Assembly: GCA_004794655.1 (NCBI GenBank)
Contig: SMMW01000620.1
Coordinates: 1 to 64,000 of the forward strand
Source: Marisa cornuarietis
Taxonomy: Eukaryota > Mollusca > Gastropoda > Architaenioglossa > Ampullariidae
DNA: 64,000 bases
Direction: 5' to 3'
Shown: in pieces, positions 11,406 to 20,539 of the stretch
Position numbering within the stretch: position 1 is the stretch's first letter
Layout of the letters: every line of letters starts with the position of its first letter
Notes under the pieces: model-generated
The model's input: only the letters and a program-made list of their open reading frames with translations
Told to the model about the DNA's origin: nothing
The model's database searches: none
Made by a program: the position numbers and the translations under genes

Positions 11406-13342
11406 CCTTGCCCTGGGCGGGGGCTCCTGTCAGCAATTGCTCTCACTTAAAGCAGTACTTCGCGTCACACGACTGTGCGATGCCCAGCTTTTGGTCCACA
11501 TATTGGGCAACCGGGCCTGTCCTGATGTACTCTTGTTCCTGCGACGTGTTCTCGCTTGAAGTTTCTCAGTTGTTTCTATAGGAGGAGCTGCTGAATCACT
11601 GTACTCGTCGTTGGTGTTGGTGGCATTAGCCCCAGCTTCATGGGGGACATTCTCATGTGTTGTATTAGAAGTGGTCACACTGGTGGGTCTGCAAACTGGG
11701 TTAGTGGGACTAGGAGCAGGCGGTGGGCTGACTGGCAGTAAGTACTGAGACATGTAGGGGGAAAAGGGGAGGAGGGATTGACTATCTTCACAGTCATCTG
11801 TATTTTCGCGTCTGTTATAAATTTGCCGCTTGTTGTAGTCGATGTCGTCGTGGCGACGGAGCTGTCGGGTGTGGTTGTCGTCGACAAGATGCGTGGTTAC
11901 TAGATCGTGACAAGCCGGGGGCACTTGTGCGGGGCGCGGGGGCGAGCCTTGCACATAGCTGTCAGGTGGGCACTCGCTGACATTGGCTGTCCGGCTGTTG
12001 TCAGCCCCTGTATCCCTGGTGTGTAGTGTCGTGCCCTTCCCCTTTGAGTTGTCACTGGTAGGTTTGTTTGTAGCGTTGAGGTCAGGAGGGGATTTGGCGG
12101 GCAAAGAAGCTGTCTGTAGACCGGGGTCTATCGTGGTGTAGTGGGCGTCGTCTTTGATGACATTGTTATTGTCGTAGGCATCACGGGTTTGGGGAGGTAA
12201 GTGTCTCGGAACAGTATGCAGTTTACCGTTTTTATAGAATGTAAAAGTCCCTTCCTCGCGAGCATTTAGGATATTGTTCGTCTGTTGTCTCGTCAGATCG
12301 CTGGCGACTCCTATACCGGCCGCCCGAAGTTTGCCTCTAGTCGTCTTGTTACTCAGGATTCGCATTTTGTCATTCCAACGATGAAATTGTACAATTAGGG
12401 GCCTGGGGTGGGTCTCACCAGGCTTTCTGTTTCCGAGGCGATTAGCCCGCTCAGTGTCTTCCGCACACCATGATTTTTCAGCACAGAATTCGTTTAAAAG
12501 GCATATCACTTTAGAGCTACACTCAGCATAATTTTCGCCAGTCCTTTCTTTAATGCCAAATATGAGGTTCTTTCGTCTAGACACAGCTTCGAGCTTGTCC
12601 ATCTCCATTGTCATCTCGCACAGTTTCTCTCTTAGCAGTTTATTTTCCTCGGTTAACACGTCAATGTGTCTGCTATTTTCACATATCTTTGCATTAACCG
12701 AGTCAATACTACGTTGGAACCCACTGATGTTTTGCATCAAGGACTGGTAGAAGGTTTGTATTTGCTGCGAAATTTGGTGAGTGATGATGTCTCCAATACC
12801 ACGAAGTTGGCTGTCTACAGAATAAACAAAAGCGGACTGTGACTGTTCCATGCGAGACAGAGAAGTAGAGAGAAGGGTGAGACTAGATGATATATTTTGA
12901 GTAGTGGGTTGTTCTGACACAGGGCCAGCACATGTAAGGTTTTCGCTGTCTCTTGTGGCAAGCTGCTCAGGGGCAAGTGTGTCCGTTAACGAGACGTCAG
13001 GTACAGTGCAGTCACTTATCATCTGATCATCTGCATTCGAAGCATAAATTATTTCCTCCTCGAAGGGTCCGGGGTTCAGTTCCACATTTCCAGACCACAT
13101 CAGCAGGCTAGATATGATGCTTGCAAGTAACACACACTGTGCTCTCTTAGTGCTCACCTTGACATGTTTGGTTGCGGTGGCCGTCGCCCTTCGCTGCATG
13201 AAGTAAGCGTATCGCCACAAAAAGTGACCACAAACCACGCGAAAAGTTAAAAGTTCCGCAGGCATGACCAGTAAGTATGTACTACACACAGTGGAGTTCA
13301 CAATTTTAGCCTGAGGTCATATAATGTAGTAGAAATAATCAA
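11406..13342 (-). mobile_element. Orphan 5' part of a CR1-like LINE (ORF1 only)
   Basis: This segment has no counterpart in the other copies of the flanking blocks. Its left flank is block 10867-11405 and its right flank is the unit position equal to 4688, so the two flanks are not contiguous elsewhere and no TSD exists. A deletion or rearrangement joining a LINE 5' half to the unit is more likely than a simple insertion. Confidence 0.65.
11430..13301 (-). CDS. LINE ORF1-like protein with a 2A-like motif (623 aa)
   Basis: A single 623-codon ORF. Residues 52-70 are hydrophobic (CVLLASIISSLLMWS) and lead directly into GNVELNPGP (residues 71-79), a 2A-like ribosome-skipping motif whose usual first Asp is Asn here. 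Residues 150-240 are rich in Q/L/E heptads (coiled coil). About 245-370 resembles an ORF1p RRM-type domain (RRKNLIFGIKERTGE, ERANRLGNRKPGETHPRPLI), as in LINE ORF1 proteins. The rest is low-complexity P/T/D-rich. 2A-like motifs at this place are known from CR1-type retrotransposons of invertebrates. Codon use is GC-richer than the surroundings. No pol follows: the element is cut at about 11406 and joined to unrelated unit DNA. Intact but orphan ORF. Confidence 0.75.
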   Translation of the reverse strand: MNSTVCSTYLLVMPAELLTFRVVCGHFLWRYAYFMQRRATATATKHVKVSTKRAQCVLLASIISSLLMWSGNVELNPGPFEEEIIYASNADDQMISDCTVPDVSLTDTLAPEQLATRDSENLTCAGPVSEQPTTQNISSSLTLLSTSLSRMEQSQSAFVYSVDSQLRGIGDIITHQISQQIQTFYQSLMQNISGFQRSIDSVNAKICENSRHIDVLTEENKLLREKLCEMTMEMDKLEAVSRRKNLIFGIKERTGENYAECSSKVICLLNEFCAEKSWCAEDTERANRLGNRKPGETHPRPLIVQFHRWNDKMRILSNKTTRGKLRAAGIGVASDLTRQQTNNILNAREEGTFTFYKNGKLHTVPRHLPPQTRDAYDNNNVIKDDAHYTTIDPGLQTASLPAKSPPDLNATNKPTSDNSKGKGTTLHTRDTGADNSRTANVSECPPDSYVQGSPPRPAQVPPACHDLVTTHLVDDNHTRQLRRHDDIDYNKRQIYNRRENTDDCEDSQSLLPFSPYMSQYLLPVSPPPAPSPTNPVCRPTSVTTSNTTHENVPHEAGANATNTNDEYSDSAAPPIETTEKLQARTRRRNKSTSGQARLPNMWTKSWASHSRVTRSTALSESNC

Positions 13343-13554
13343 CATTATTTATAATTAATGTGAATGTTATATAATAATTTAGATGTGATACATATGCCAT
13401 ACACACATTTGTCTCAAGAATGACTTTTCAAAACTATAGTGTAATTAAAATGAAAAATATGTTGTTAATCCCAAAGAGGCGACATCAAAATGAGATCGAC
13501 AATAACATCCCTTCACCAGTCTGCTTACATACCTCATCTGTCCACACTGCATTT

Positions 13555-14760
13555 TTAGTCGGCCCAGTCCCAATCTGGATCGTCCGCGCCGCGTTTTTTG
13601 TCCTTAGGCAGCTGGAAAATACCCCGCTTACCAACACCATCTTCTGGGCTGGACAGTCGTTTTTGACAGCACCTTTCTGAACGCTCTTCAGTGGGTGTCT
13701 CGGGAACTGAACAAAACAATCAGAGCAGAACGAATGTTTAATATCAATTGAAAATACCGTTATGATGACTGGTAGTTAATCCATAGCGGATAACGCTTGT
13801 ATTCATTTTCTATAGGACATAAGGCTGTTATTGCTATAATATAGTCAGTCTTCGAATCGAGATTTAAACTTTTCCTTGGGTGTCACGGGTTGACAAGGCA
13901 TTTGATACAAAAATCTAGTGGTACAAAAATGCACGAGACTGCATGTATTCGTATGGAAAAAGAGATCTTTTCTCTAAATGCGGTCCTTGTCACTGCTACA
14001 GTTCACTGGAAACGCCTGATACCATACCTCTCAGTAGAATGCTAGCATGCCTGTTACATGCTGTATCTAAATACATAGTTTTAGCCTCCGTGCATCATCA
14101 TCATCATCATCTCAAAATGAACGAAGGTCTTATTCGTCATACAGGAGCCGTACAATAGTGAGCAGGACTTAAACTAGTGACCTAAGAGAACTCATGTGGA
14201 CACGGAAAGGAAACTCATTATTGGCATAGTCTTCAATATCGTCCCACAGAACAGAATAAAAGAAACTCACCTTGAATAATATACTCTCTACATCGGTTGT
14301 AGACTTCTGTTAAACATGTACATCGCAATCGGCAATAAACTTACGGTAGTCATTCGCAACAAACTTCAAGATATTAACAAAAAGCTTCAGTGTCAGAAGT
14401 AGATGCGATAATAACAACACCGACAAGAGAAAAATAAGTCTTCAGCATCAACGGAAAGATCAGAAACAAACCAGGCAAATAGGATTTCTTTAGAGCCTCA
14501 TTAAGAAAAGGCCGAGGATGTCATTGATAGAAAAAGACCTGAATGGCGAACTTGGAACAGTGAGAAGAGCTCATCACGGTGGCCCTGCATGGTGAGCCTC
14601 AGAAAAGCTCATTGTGGAGAACATTGTCAGCTGCTCTAGGTATCAAGTCTTCGCGACCACCAGGACAAGCCAAAGGACTAAACTTAGTGTAACTGTTCTT
14701 ACCGTTTTTCGCCGCAGCCATGGCTATGCCAACGACAACCAGAATAACGCAGACCTTCAT
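13555..14760 (-). CDS. Small secreted prepropeptide gene B (two exons, 69 aa)
   Basis: Exon 1 (14760-14703, 58 nt) encodes MKVCVILVVVGIAMAAA and ends in phase 1 at G/GTAAGA. Exon 2 (13706-13555) starts after tgttttgttcag and stops at TAA, giving a 69-aa spliced ORF. Compared with genes A and C, exon 2 has an in-frame 30-nt addition that brings two cysteines and another dibasic site (CCQKR). It then keeps DGVGKR (amidation-type site), GIFQLPKDKKR and ends DDPDWDWAD. A TATA box lies at 14838-14844. The intron is shortest here (996 bp) because the unit lacks the sequence equal to 5690-6955. Likely a processed secreted peptide; family not recognised. The mature part differs far more from its paralogues than the signal peptide does. 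Confidence 0.6.
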
Positions 14761-14837
14761 GTTCCGGTTTTTGCTGATTTTTGTACCCGTCAGAAGGGTT
14801 CCGGATTCAGAATGAAGCTCAGAGACCCAATCTACTT

Positions 14838-14844
14838 TTTTATA
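14838..14844 (-). promoter_or_regulatory. TATA box of peptide gene B
   Basis: TATAAAA on the minus strand, about 78 bp upstream of the ATG at 14760, at the same place as in genes A and C. Confidence 0.55.
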
Positions 14845-15213
14845 CATCCCATTTTTTAATTAGTCTCCTATCTGCGAGAGAATCCTTCAATCAACAAACA
14901 CCCGTTTAACGAAAGTAGCAGCCCAAGATAAACAGGTATCTTGTTTTGATCGCTCAAGCGTGTGCTTATTAATCGAACCTATTGGACAAACTGTTGTTTC
15001 AGTAGTATTATTGAAAACATTCTTGGCTAGCAATATCATTAGAAACTGTTCATTTGGAGGAGTGAGTGTTTAACTCTCTTGTTTCGAAAGGCCACAGTCG
15101 TGGCTTTGCCGGGTAGCAATTAGGGCAAGGCGATTTTCATTACTTTTTATTGCAAAGTTCAAATTTTCCAAAAATGTATAGGTTTCTTGGTCTAATGTTT
15201 ATCTCAGATCAGC

Positions 15214-15272
<59 letters not shown>
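15214..15272 (+). repeat. (AAT)n microsatellite
   Basis: About 19 aat triplets. The homologous sites at 8068 and 48211 have only aataataaaa, so the tract expanded in this copy. Confidence 0.9.
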
Positions 15273-15274
<2 letters not shown>

Positions 15275-15756
15275 CTTCACCACTGTCGTCTTCGCAGTCT
15301 TCAGTTATAAGCCAGTTATTGTAATGTTATATTTTTATGTTGAACCAAGAGGGTTAGGCAGAGATGTGTATAGACAGATTTCTGATTTAGGATAGTTAAT
15401 AATGGACTGTTATTTTTTAATTATTATTCTGCCGTATCCGAACCACGGGACTTCTGACAGTCTTCGCAGATGCTGCGGGTGGTATACATTAGTGACATAT
15501 TTTACAAGAGGCTTTTGCAAATTTCGTACTAATTTTGAGTAGTGTGGACGAAATTCAGACATAAACATTTCTGCATGGTTAAAGTGCAGAACTATACAAT
15601 ACTAATAAATGAAGATGTCCAGTAACTACGAGGTTAATGTAGGACAGAGAACAGAAGAGGCTTTAAAGTCTTGTTCTCAATGACACATATTTGACTAGAG
15701 GAAAATTACACCTACAGAACGTACCTATCGTTAGCAAAATTAACTAGGAAAAGGGG

Positions 15757-16370
15757 TCCGTCAGCTTTCCATTGTAGATCACCTGGCATTTTGAGTCTTT
15801 ATACAGCTGTTGGAGGATGGCAATGAACTTTGGTGGAAATCCGTAGTGCTGCATCAGCTTCCAGATGGTCTCCCTGTCTACGGAGTCAAATGCCTTCTCA
15901 AAATCCACAAATGTCATGTAGAGTGGGGACTGCCATTCGATGGACTGTTCAATAATGATTCGCAGTGTAGTGATATGGTCTGTGCATGATCTACCCTGCC
16001 GAAAGCCTGCCTGTTCTTGCCGCAGTCTCTTGTCTAGGGCATTCTTCAGTGTGTCCAGGATGATTCTGGTCAGCACCTTGCTGGGAATGGACAGTAACGT
16101 AATCCCACGCCAGTTTCTGCACTGGGTCAGGTTACCTTTCCTGGGTAGCTTTACCAGACAGCCAACTTTCCAGTCTGCTGGAACTTGCTCCTGCTTCCAA
16201 ATTTTCTGCAGCAGGAGGTGTAGCATCTCTGCTGTGGCTGTTGGATCTGCCTTGAGTGCCTCTGCAGGAATGCCATGTGGGCCTGCCGCCTTACCAGTTT
16301 TCAGAGACTTGATGGCTTCGATGGTTTCTGCCTTGGTTGGTGGGTTGGTGTTCATCTGGCCCTTATGCAT
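15757..16370 (-). pseudogene. Reverse transcriptase N-terminal part (RTE-B)
   Basis: The open stretch reads KSLKTGKAAGPHGIPAEALK, KVGCLVKLPRKGNLTQCRNW, then ITLLSIPSKVLTRIILDTLK, QEQAGFRQGRSCTDHITTLR, and FVDFEKAFDSVD, which is RT motif A with the first catalytic Asp. It ends just after CQVIYNGKLTDPF at the truncation point and lacks motifs B and C. The first seven residues (MHKGQMN) straddle the edge of the PIF/Harbinger insert, so that start codon is incidental. The nearest relative in the window is 52321-53075. Confidence 0.85.
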
Positions 16371-16654
16371 GTAAATCGAACAAAGACTCGCGCGAATAGC
16401 TGCTTTTCGCGAAAAGCTACTCGAGACTTATACGTGCATAGGGCCTATCGTGATTCCGTATGCACAAAGCTCTATTCGGTCTCAAATAGCTTTACGCGAG
16501 TAGTACCGGGGAGAACCGTTGCTATTTTTAGAATCAAGTGAAAACACGATGGAGTTTCGGTGAAGGTAAAGGAAACTACTTCATGTCATAGCATTGTTTT
16601 TTTGTTTTGTTTTGTTTGTTTGTTTGTTTTTTTAGCTGTCATCAGCAAAACTCG

Positions 16655-16745
16655 CCATTATCTCCCAAAATAGGCAAGAGTGGCGGGGCCTGCTAGCTCC
16701 TGTGTCTAACAATGTGTTCCCCGAAAACACAGGGCAAGGCAGGAT
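16655..16745 (+). mobile_element. RTE-1 3'-terminal scrap
   Basis: cccaaaataggcaagagtgg followed by a ccgaaaacacagggcaaggc-type ending resembles, in plus orientation, the 3' UTR of the RTE-1 elements that end at 34034, 44235 and 58683. Diverged and lacking the CTGA tail. Confidence 0.5.
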
Positions 16746-16876
16746 CACCAGACATTGTTTACAGTCAACTTACTGAAATGCTTACAAAATAAGCGTGAAG
16801 CTAACTTCAGCGAGTCTGAAGTTACAATATTGCTGAGGAAATCTCTCTCGAGTACCTGGTTTTATTTGGGAGGTGT

Positions 16877-17356
16877 TTAAACTGTTCCTAGCATAGACAG
16901 ACAGGCATTTTTACCCAAAGTTTGTATCACGTTTGGCATTCCATAGGTGTGATGTACCTGTCTTTTCGTCAAGTCCGCACGAGCTTGGTTCAGCAATGAA
17001 ATTTCATTGCGTGCTCGCCGAAACAAATCGTCGGTGACTCTCGCCACAGTGCGGCTGACGGTTAACTGGCTTACTCCAATTAATTTGCCACACACATCCT
17101 GAAAACTTGATGTAGCAAAATATCGAAGAGTTACAAGGACGTGTAACAATGGTGTTAAGGCACCTTTTCGATTGGTGACAGCGATCTCGCATACCACTTC
17201 ATCAGTCAGTGCCAAAATGTTTTCTCGTCGAAAACAAAATTTGTGATATAATTCTACATCATCAAATACTTCAAACGGATGCGATCTGTCACGAAACACC
17301 CGATTTCTTCGCATCAATCGGCGTTCTCGCCACTGAAAAACCACGAGGGCCGCCAT
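16877..17356 (-). pseudogene. HARBI1-like transposase N-terminal fragment
   Basis: 159 aa. The first about 120 residues match the helix-turn-helix half of PIF/Harbinger transposases (RVFRDRSHPFEVFDDVELYH, FRRENILALTDEVVCEI, VTLRYFATSSFQDVCGKLIG, SQLTVSRTVARVTDDLF). The frame then runs on for about 35 residues without the DDE catalytic domain, which is missing, so this cannot be an active transposase. The Met at 17356 precedes MAALVVFQWRERRLMRR, a plausible natural N-terminus. Confidence 0.8.
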
Positions 17357-19176
17357 TTTTCTGCGTGAATAGCGAGTTATACAGCCCCGAGAGGTCGAAT
17401 AACTTTATGCGCGGTCCGCCAGGCTGGAAAGCCTTTCCGGGCTCCCATGCATACGGATTTTTCATTGCTATTCCCCTTAATAGGCGATATTCTTGAATAA
17501 AGCCCTTTTCCGGGCTACATGCATACGGGGCCTGGAGTTGCTCGGTGGCTTGGGCAATGTCCAAAATTGTTGCTAGTCGTGGCCGGTTCAGAATTTCTTT
17601 AAAATGTTCTGCCCAGCGAGATCTTTGTTCTGTATCCCCAGTAATGAAGTTGCCATTTTTATTCTTTACTGGCCTGCATGCATTGATGTTTTTCCTTCCT
17701 GACAGAGTTCTTGTAATTTCGTATAGTCTTTTCATGTTATTTTGCCAGCTGCTTGTTCTGCCTCTTCTGTCATCCTGTGTGCGAACTGTCTCTTGTCGCC
17801 TCTTGCACTCTTCTTCACTTCTCGGTTCATCTCCCAGTACTTTGCTTTGAGCTCTTCTTTTCTCTGCTGAACTTGACACTGGTTGATCTTCTGCTTCAGC
17901 TCTTTCCTTTCCTCTGTCTTTTTCCAGGTCCCTAGGGTCAGCCAATCCTTATGTTGTTTCTGTTTCTTTCCTAGAATACGTGTGCAGGCAGCCTTCCAGG
18001 TCTCCTGTAATCCTGTCCAGTGGCTGGCCACTGTTTATTCAAAGTGTCCCTCCAGTGCCTCAAACCTGTTTTTGACTTCACAGTTGAACTCTTCTTGCTT
18101 CCTGCGATCTCTAAGAAACTGCACGTTGAATTTGTGGTGCGGTCTGTCTGATGATTCATGAAAGGACCTCAGCTTTATCTTCAAAGTTGCTACAAGCAGG
18201 TGGTGGTCTGAGGCTGCATCTGCACCACGCCTTACCCTGACATCCAGCAGACTTCTTCTAAACTGTCGATTAATGGGAATGTGATCGATCTGGTTTTCTG
18301 TATTTCCATCTGGTGAAGTCCAGGTGGTCTTCTGAATGGTTTTGTGAGGAAAGACTGTGGCTCCGATTACAAGGTCATTGTACCAACAGAAGTCTATGAA
18401 CTACTCACCATTCTCATTGCAGTTGCCCACACCGTGCTTTCCCATTATGTGTTCTCTGTCCGTGTTGTCATCTCCAACTTTGGCATTCACGTCGCCCATG
18501 ATGATCTTCAGGTCTCGTCTTGGAGTACGATCAACCAGTGCTTGTAGGAAGTGGTAAAAGTCCTCCTCCTCCTCTTCTTTTGCTACGTTGGTAGGTGCAT
18601 AGCACTGGATAATAGTGATCTTTCTTCCTTTGGAGTTGAACCGAGCTGACGTGAGTCGTGGGGAAACTGGTTCCCATGCTATTAGTGCCCTTGCAGTCTC
18701 CTGTGTCATCAGTACTGCTACTCCTTGTGAGTGGTCATGATCAGGGTCTTCATTCCAGAGTAGATGATAGTCTCCCCTGACCAGAGTCTGGTCTGACCGC
18801 TACCATTCCATCTGGTGTCGCACAGGTCAAGGGTTTGATGCTATAACTCTTCATCTCCTGTGCTTCCTGAGCTGATTTCCCTGTCACGTGTAGGGTTCTG
18901 ATGTTCCAGGTCCCTATCCTGGTTTTTTTCCTTGGCCGTGAGAAGATAGGTCGGCGAGCTGACTTCCCGAAGGCTTTCGCCAACACGCGTCACAGGCCCC
19001 TCCAAAGAGGGATCTTCCCGTCCAGGCTCTCGTTGTGGTAATGTTGTAGTTGTAGTTTCTGTAGCAAGGGTTGTTTTACAAGGTGGGGTTGCTAACCCCA
19101 CGCCCAACCCTCCTCCTTCATCCGGGTTTGGGACCGGCAGGTTTCCCGGGAGTTTCCAGGCGGAGTTATCCAATCG

Positions 19177-19423
19177 CCATACTTATACTTAACGCCGTTG
19201 TGTCGATCTTGTATAGAAAAGTTATCGCAGTGAACAGGTTGGGGCTGCAATGAACTTTTATGGCATATTTTTCGTGCACTCTGATTGGCTGAATTTCTTG
19301 TTGATTTTTGTTGTTGTTGTTGTTGTTGATTTTGTAAGGGAAAGTGCTTCCACCTCTCGGAGATTTCGCGCTATGGGGGGAAGGGGTCTTCGGGAGATGT
19401 GGGTGTTGGGGAGGAGGGTGAGG
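19177..19423. repeat. Diverged copy of 28265-28520
   Basis: Shared words include cttaacgc, gttatcgcagtgaac and ggcatatttt.cgtgcactctgattggctgaattt. It contains a (TTG)n run at 19308-19328. No gene seen. Confidence 0.6.
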
Positions 19424-19535
19424 TTATAATGATAATAATAATAATGAAGTTAATTTGTATAGCGCTTTTTCCCACCACTAATTAAAGGGAGGCTCAAAGC
19501 GCTTTACTAAAAAGAAAAACACACAAACATAATAA
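19424..19535 (-). mobile_element. LINE/SINE 3'-end-like tail (AAT-rich with GCGCTTT motif)
   Basis: gataataataataatgaag followed by tttgtatagcgctttttccc and ctcaaagcgctttact is, on the minus strand, the kind of 3' end (AAGCGCT…ATTATT) found on many invertebrate CR1/L2-type retroelements. A similar tail lies at 32263-32360. The body of the element is not recognisable. Confidence 0.4.
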
Positions 19536-19541
19536 TAATGG

Positions 19542-19874
19542 ATGCTGATCTCAAAACCAGTAAATTTCAGTGTTCTTATCATTATTTACGCTCACTCCCT
19601 TCCCGCCAGCACCGGACTTTCCTTTGAAGTTGATCTGTGCAAAGCAAGGATCAGTATATTCAGTATAACCAATGTCTTGAATTTCAAGTGTAGGCCAGTA
19701 AAAAGAAAGGTTCATCGGATTATTGAAGTTTTAGTTCAACAGTTGAGAAGAGAGCACAGTCCTAACACTGAAGAAGCGAAGTTACAAGCATCCAGTGACA
19801 AGCACGGATGCAGAATGACACGAACACATCTGTCAGCAGACGACATCGCTGAAGCGCATAGATCCAGAATCTAA
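19542..19874 (+). CDS. Hypothetical ORF, 110 aa
   Basis: Not recognised. The C-terminal half is basic and hydrophilic (RPVKRKVHRIIEVLVQQLRR, AKLQASSDKHGCRMTRTHLS) and looks less random than the hydrophobic start. It sits between a LINE tail and an I-like LINE fragment and has no second copy in the window, which makes a chance ORF as likely as a gene or exon. Confidence 0.15.
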   Translation: MLISKPVNFSVLIIIYAHSLPASTGLSFEVDLCKARISIFSITNVLNFKCRPVKRKVHRIIEVLVQQLRREHSPNTEEAKLQASSDKHGCRMTRTHLSADDIAEAHRSRI

Positions 19875-19884
19875 TCCACAGAAC

Positions 19885-20525
19885 AGTCTCTGGGTCATGA
19901 GATCCGTCAGTATAGATCTGCACGTGGTCTTTGAATGTGGTGCTTAGCTTGAGCTTTGTTTCTGCAGTGATTTGGACTTGGTGTTGTTATTTGTTGTATT
20001 TGGTGAAGTCAAGGTCTATCTGTGGGTGTGGAAGTGTCCAGGGTGGTGTTTGCATGTTGTTCAATGGGTAACGGGCCGTTATGTTGATTTCTGCACCCTT
20101 TGTGCTTTCTATATGCTGGATGTGTTATTGTATCATGGGTTGTGGGGTGGTCGGCATGTTCTGTGTCTGTGGGGTTGTACGTGAATTTGTCGGACTGGAT
20201 GGTCAGATGGGAGACACTAGTACTTGTAGTAGTAGTTGGTTGTCCTTTCCTGGATGATTAATTCTATAGGTTTCTGACCTGTTTCCGTCAGTATTGCTAG
20301 GTTTGGTGTGTGCGAAGGTACTCCCAGAACTAATTTTAGTGCCGTGGCCTGTACTGACTGAAGTTTAGCTTGGTTTGATTTAAGGTGGATTAGCAGTGGA
20401 GCTGCGTATAATAGTCTAGACATAACATATGGGCCTGATAGAGGTTTAGTAGAGATTTAGGATTTCTTCCCCAGTTATTTCCACTAGCTACTCTCATTAG
20501 CTTTATTCCTTTTTTGGCAGAGTTC
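19885..20525 (-). mobile_element. I-like LINE fragment (RT C-terminus to start of RNase H)
   Basis: Minus-strand blocks, upstream first: PKSLLNLYQAHMLCLDY (20470-20400), MSRLLYAAPLLIHLKSNQAK and ALKLVLGVPSHTPNLAILTE (20423-20300), the thumb and end of RT as in I/Nimb-like LINEs; then a degraded linker running into TDGSHDPE-type RNase H sequence, broken off at about 19885. It is a shorter, more decayed relative of 53084-54240, and both share the same upstream junction with unit sequence (ttggctgaattt). Confidence 0.75.
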
Positions 20526-20539
20526 ATTGTTTTGTCTAC

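Larger units (their letters stand above)
13343..15755. repeat. Third, internally deleted copy of unit 4688-8565
   Basis: It aligns with 4688-4876, 5187-5690 and 6955-8565, with clean gaps between. It ends at aactaggaaaa, where an RTE-like LINE fragment begins. It carries peptide gene B. Confidence 0.85.
16366..17528 (-). mobile_element. PIF/Harbinger-type transposon remnant inside the LINE
   Basis: It interrupts the LINE linker between codons for TEQLQAP (17530) and NTNPPTKAE (16360). Both ends carry tgcatgta in inverted orientation (16367-16375; 17519-17527), a plausible short TIR, but I cannot show a clean 3-bp TSD. A direct repeat of catgcatacgg lies at 17447 and 17521. The interior holds the transposase fragment 16877-17356, a T/G-rich run at 16597-16632 and an RTE-1 3' scrap at 16655-16745. 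Confidence 0.6.
15757..19176 (-). mobile_element. RTE-like LINE (family RTE-B), 3'-truncated and interrupted
   Basis: Minus-strand order: N-terminal region from 19173, apurinic-type endonuclease (18985-18150; RIGTWNIRTLHVTGKSAQE, GDVNAKVG, SPDGNTENQIDHI, SDHHLL), linker (18150-17530; RWAEHFKEILNRP), then the RT fingers and palm up to motif A (16365-15757; NWRGITLLSIPSKVLTRI, EQAGFRQGRSC, FVDFEKAFDSVD). A PIF/Harbinger remnant sits in the linker. The RT is cut at NGKLTDPF, so motifs B and C and the 3' UTR are missing. Loss of the 3' end is unusual for target-primed insertion and points to later deletion. Several frameshifts; non-functional. Confidence 0.85.

Noticed and set aside
11675..11887. 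Minus-strand ORF of Thr/Ser repeats
   Set aside because: Alternative frame of the low-complexity part of the 623-aa LINE ORF1.
15940..16374. Plus-strand ORF of 144 aa
   Set aside because: Antisense of the RTE-B reverse transcriptase, whose conserved motifs are on the minus strand.
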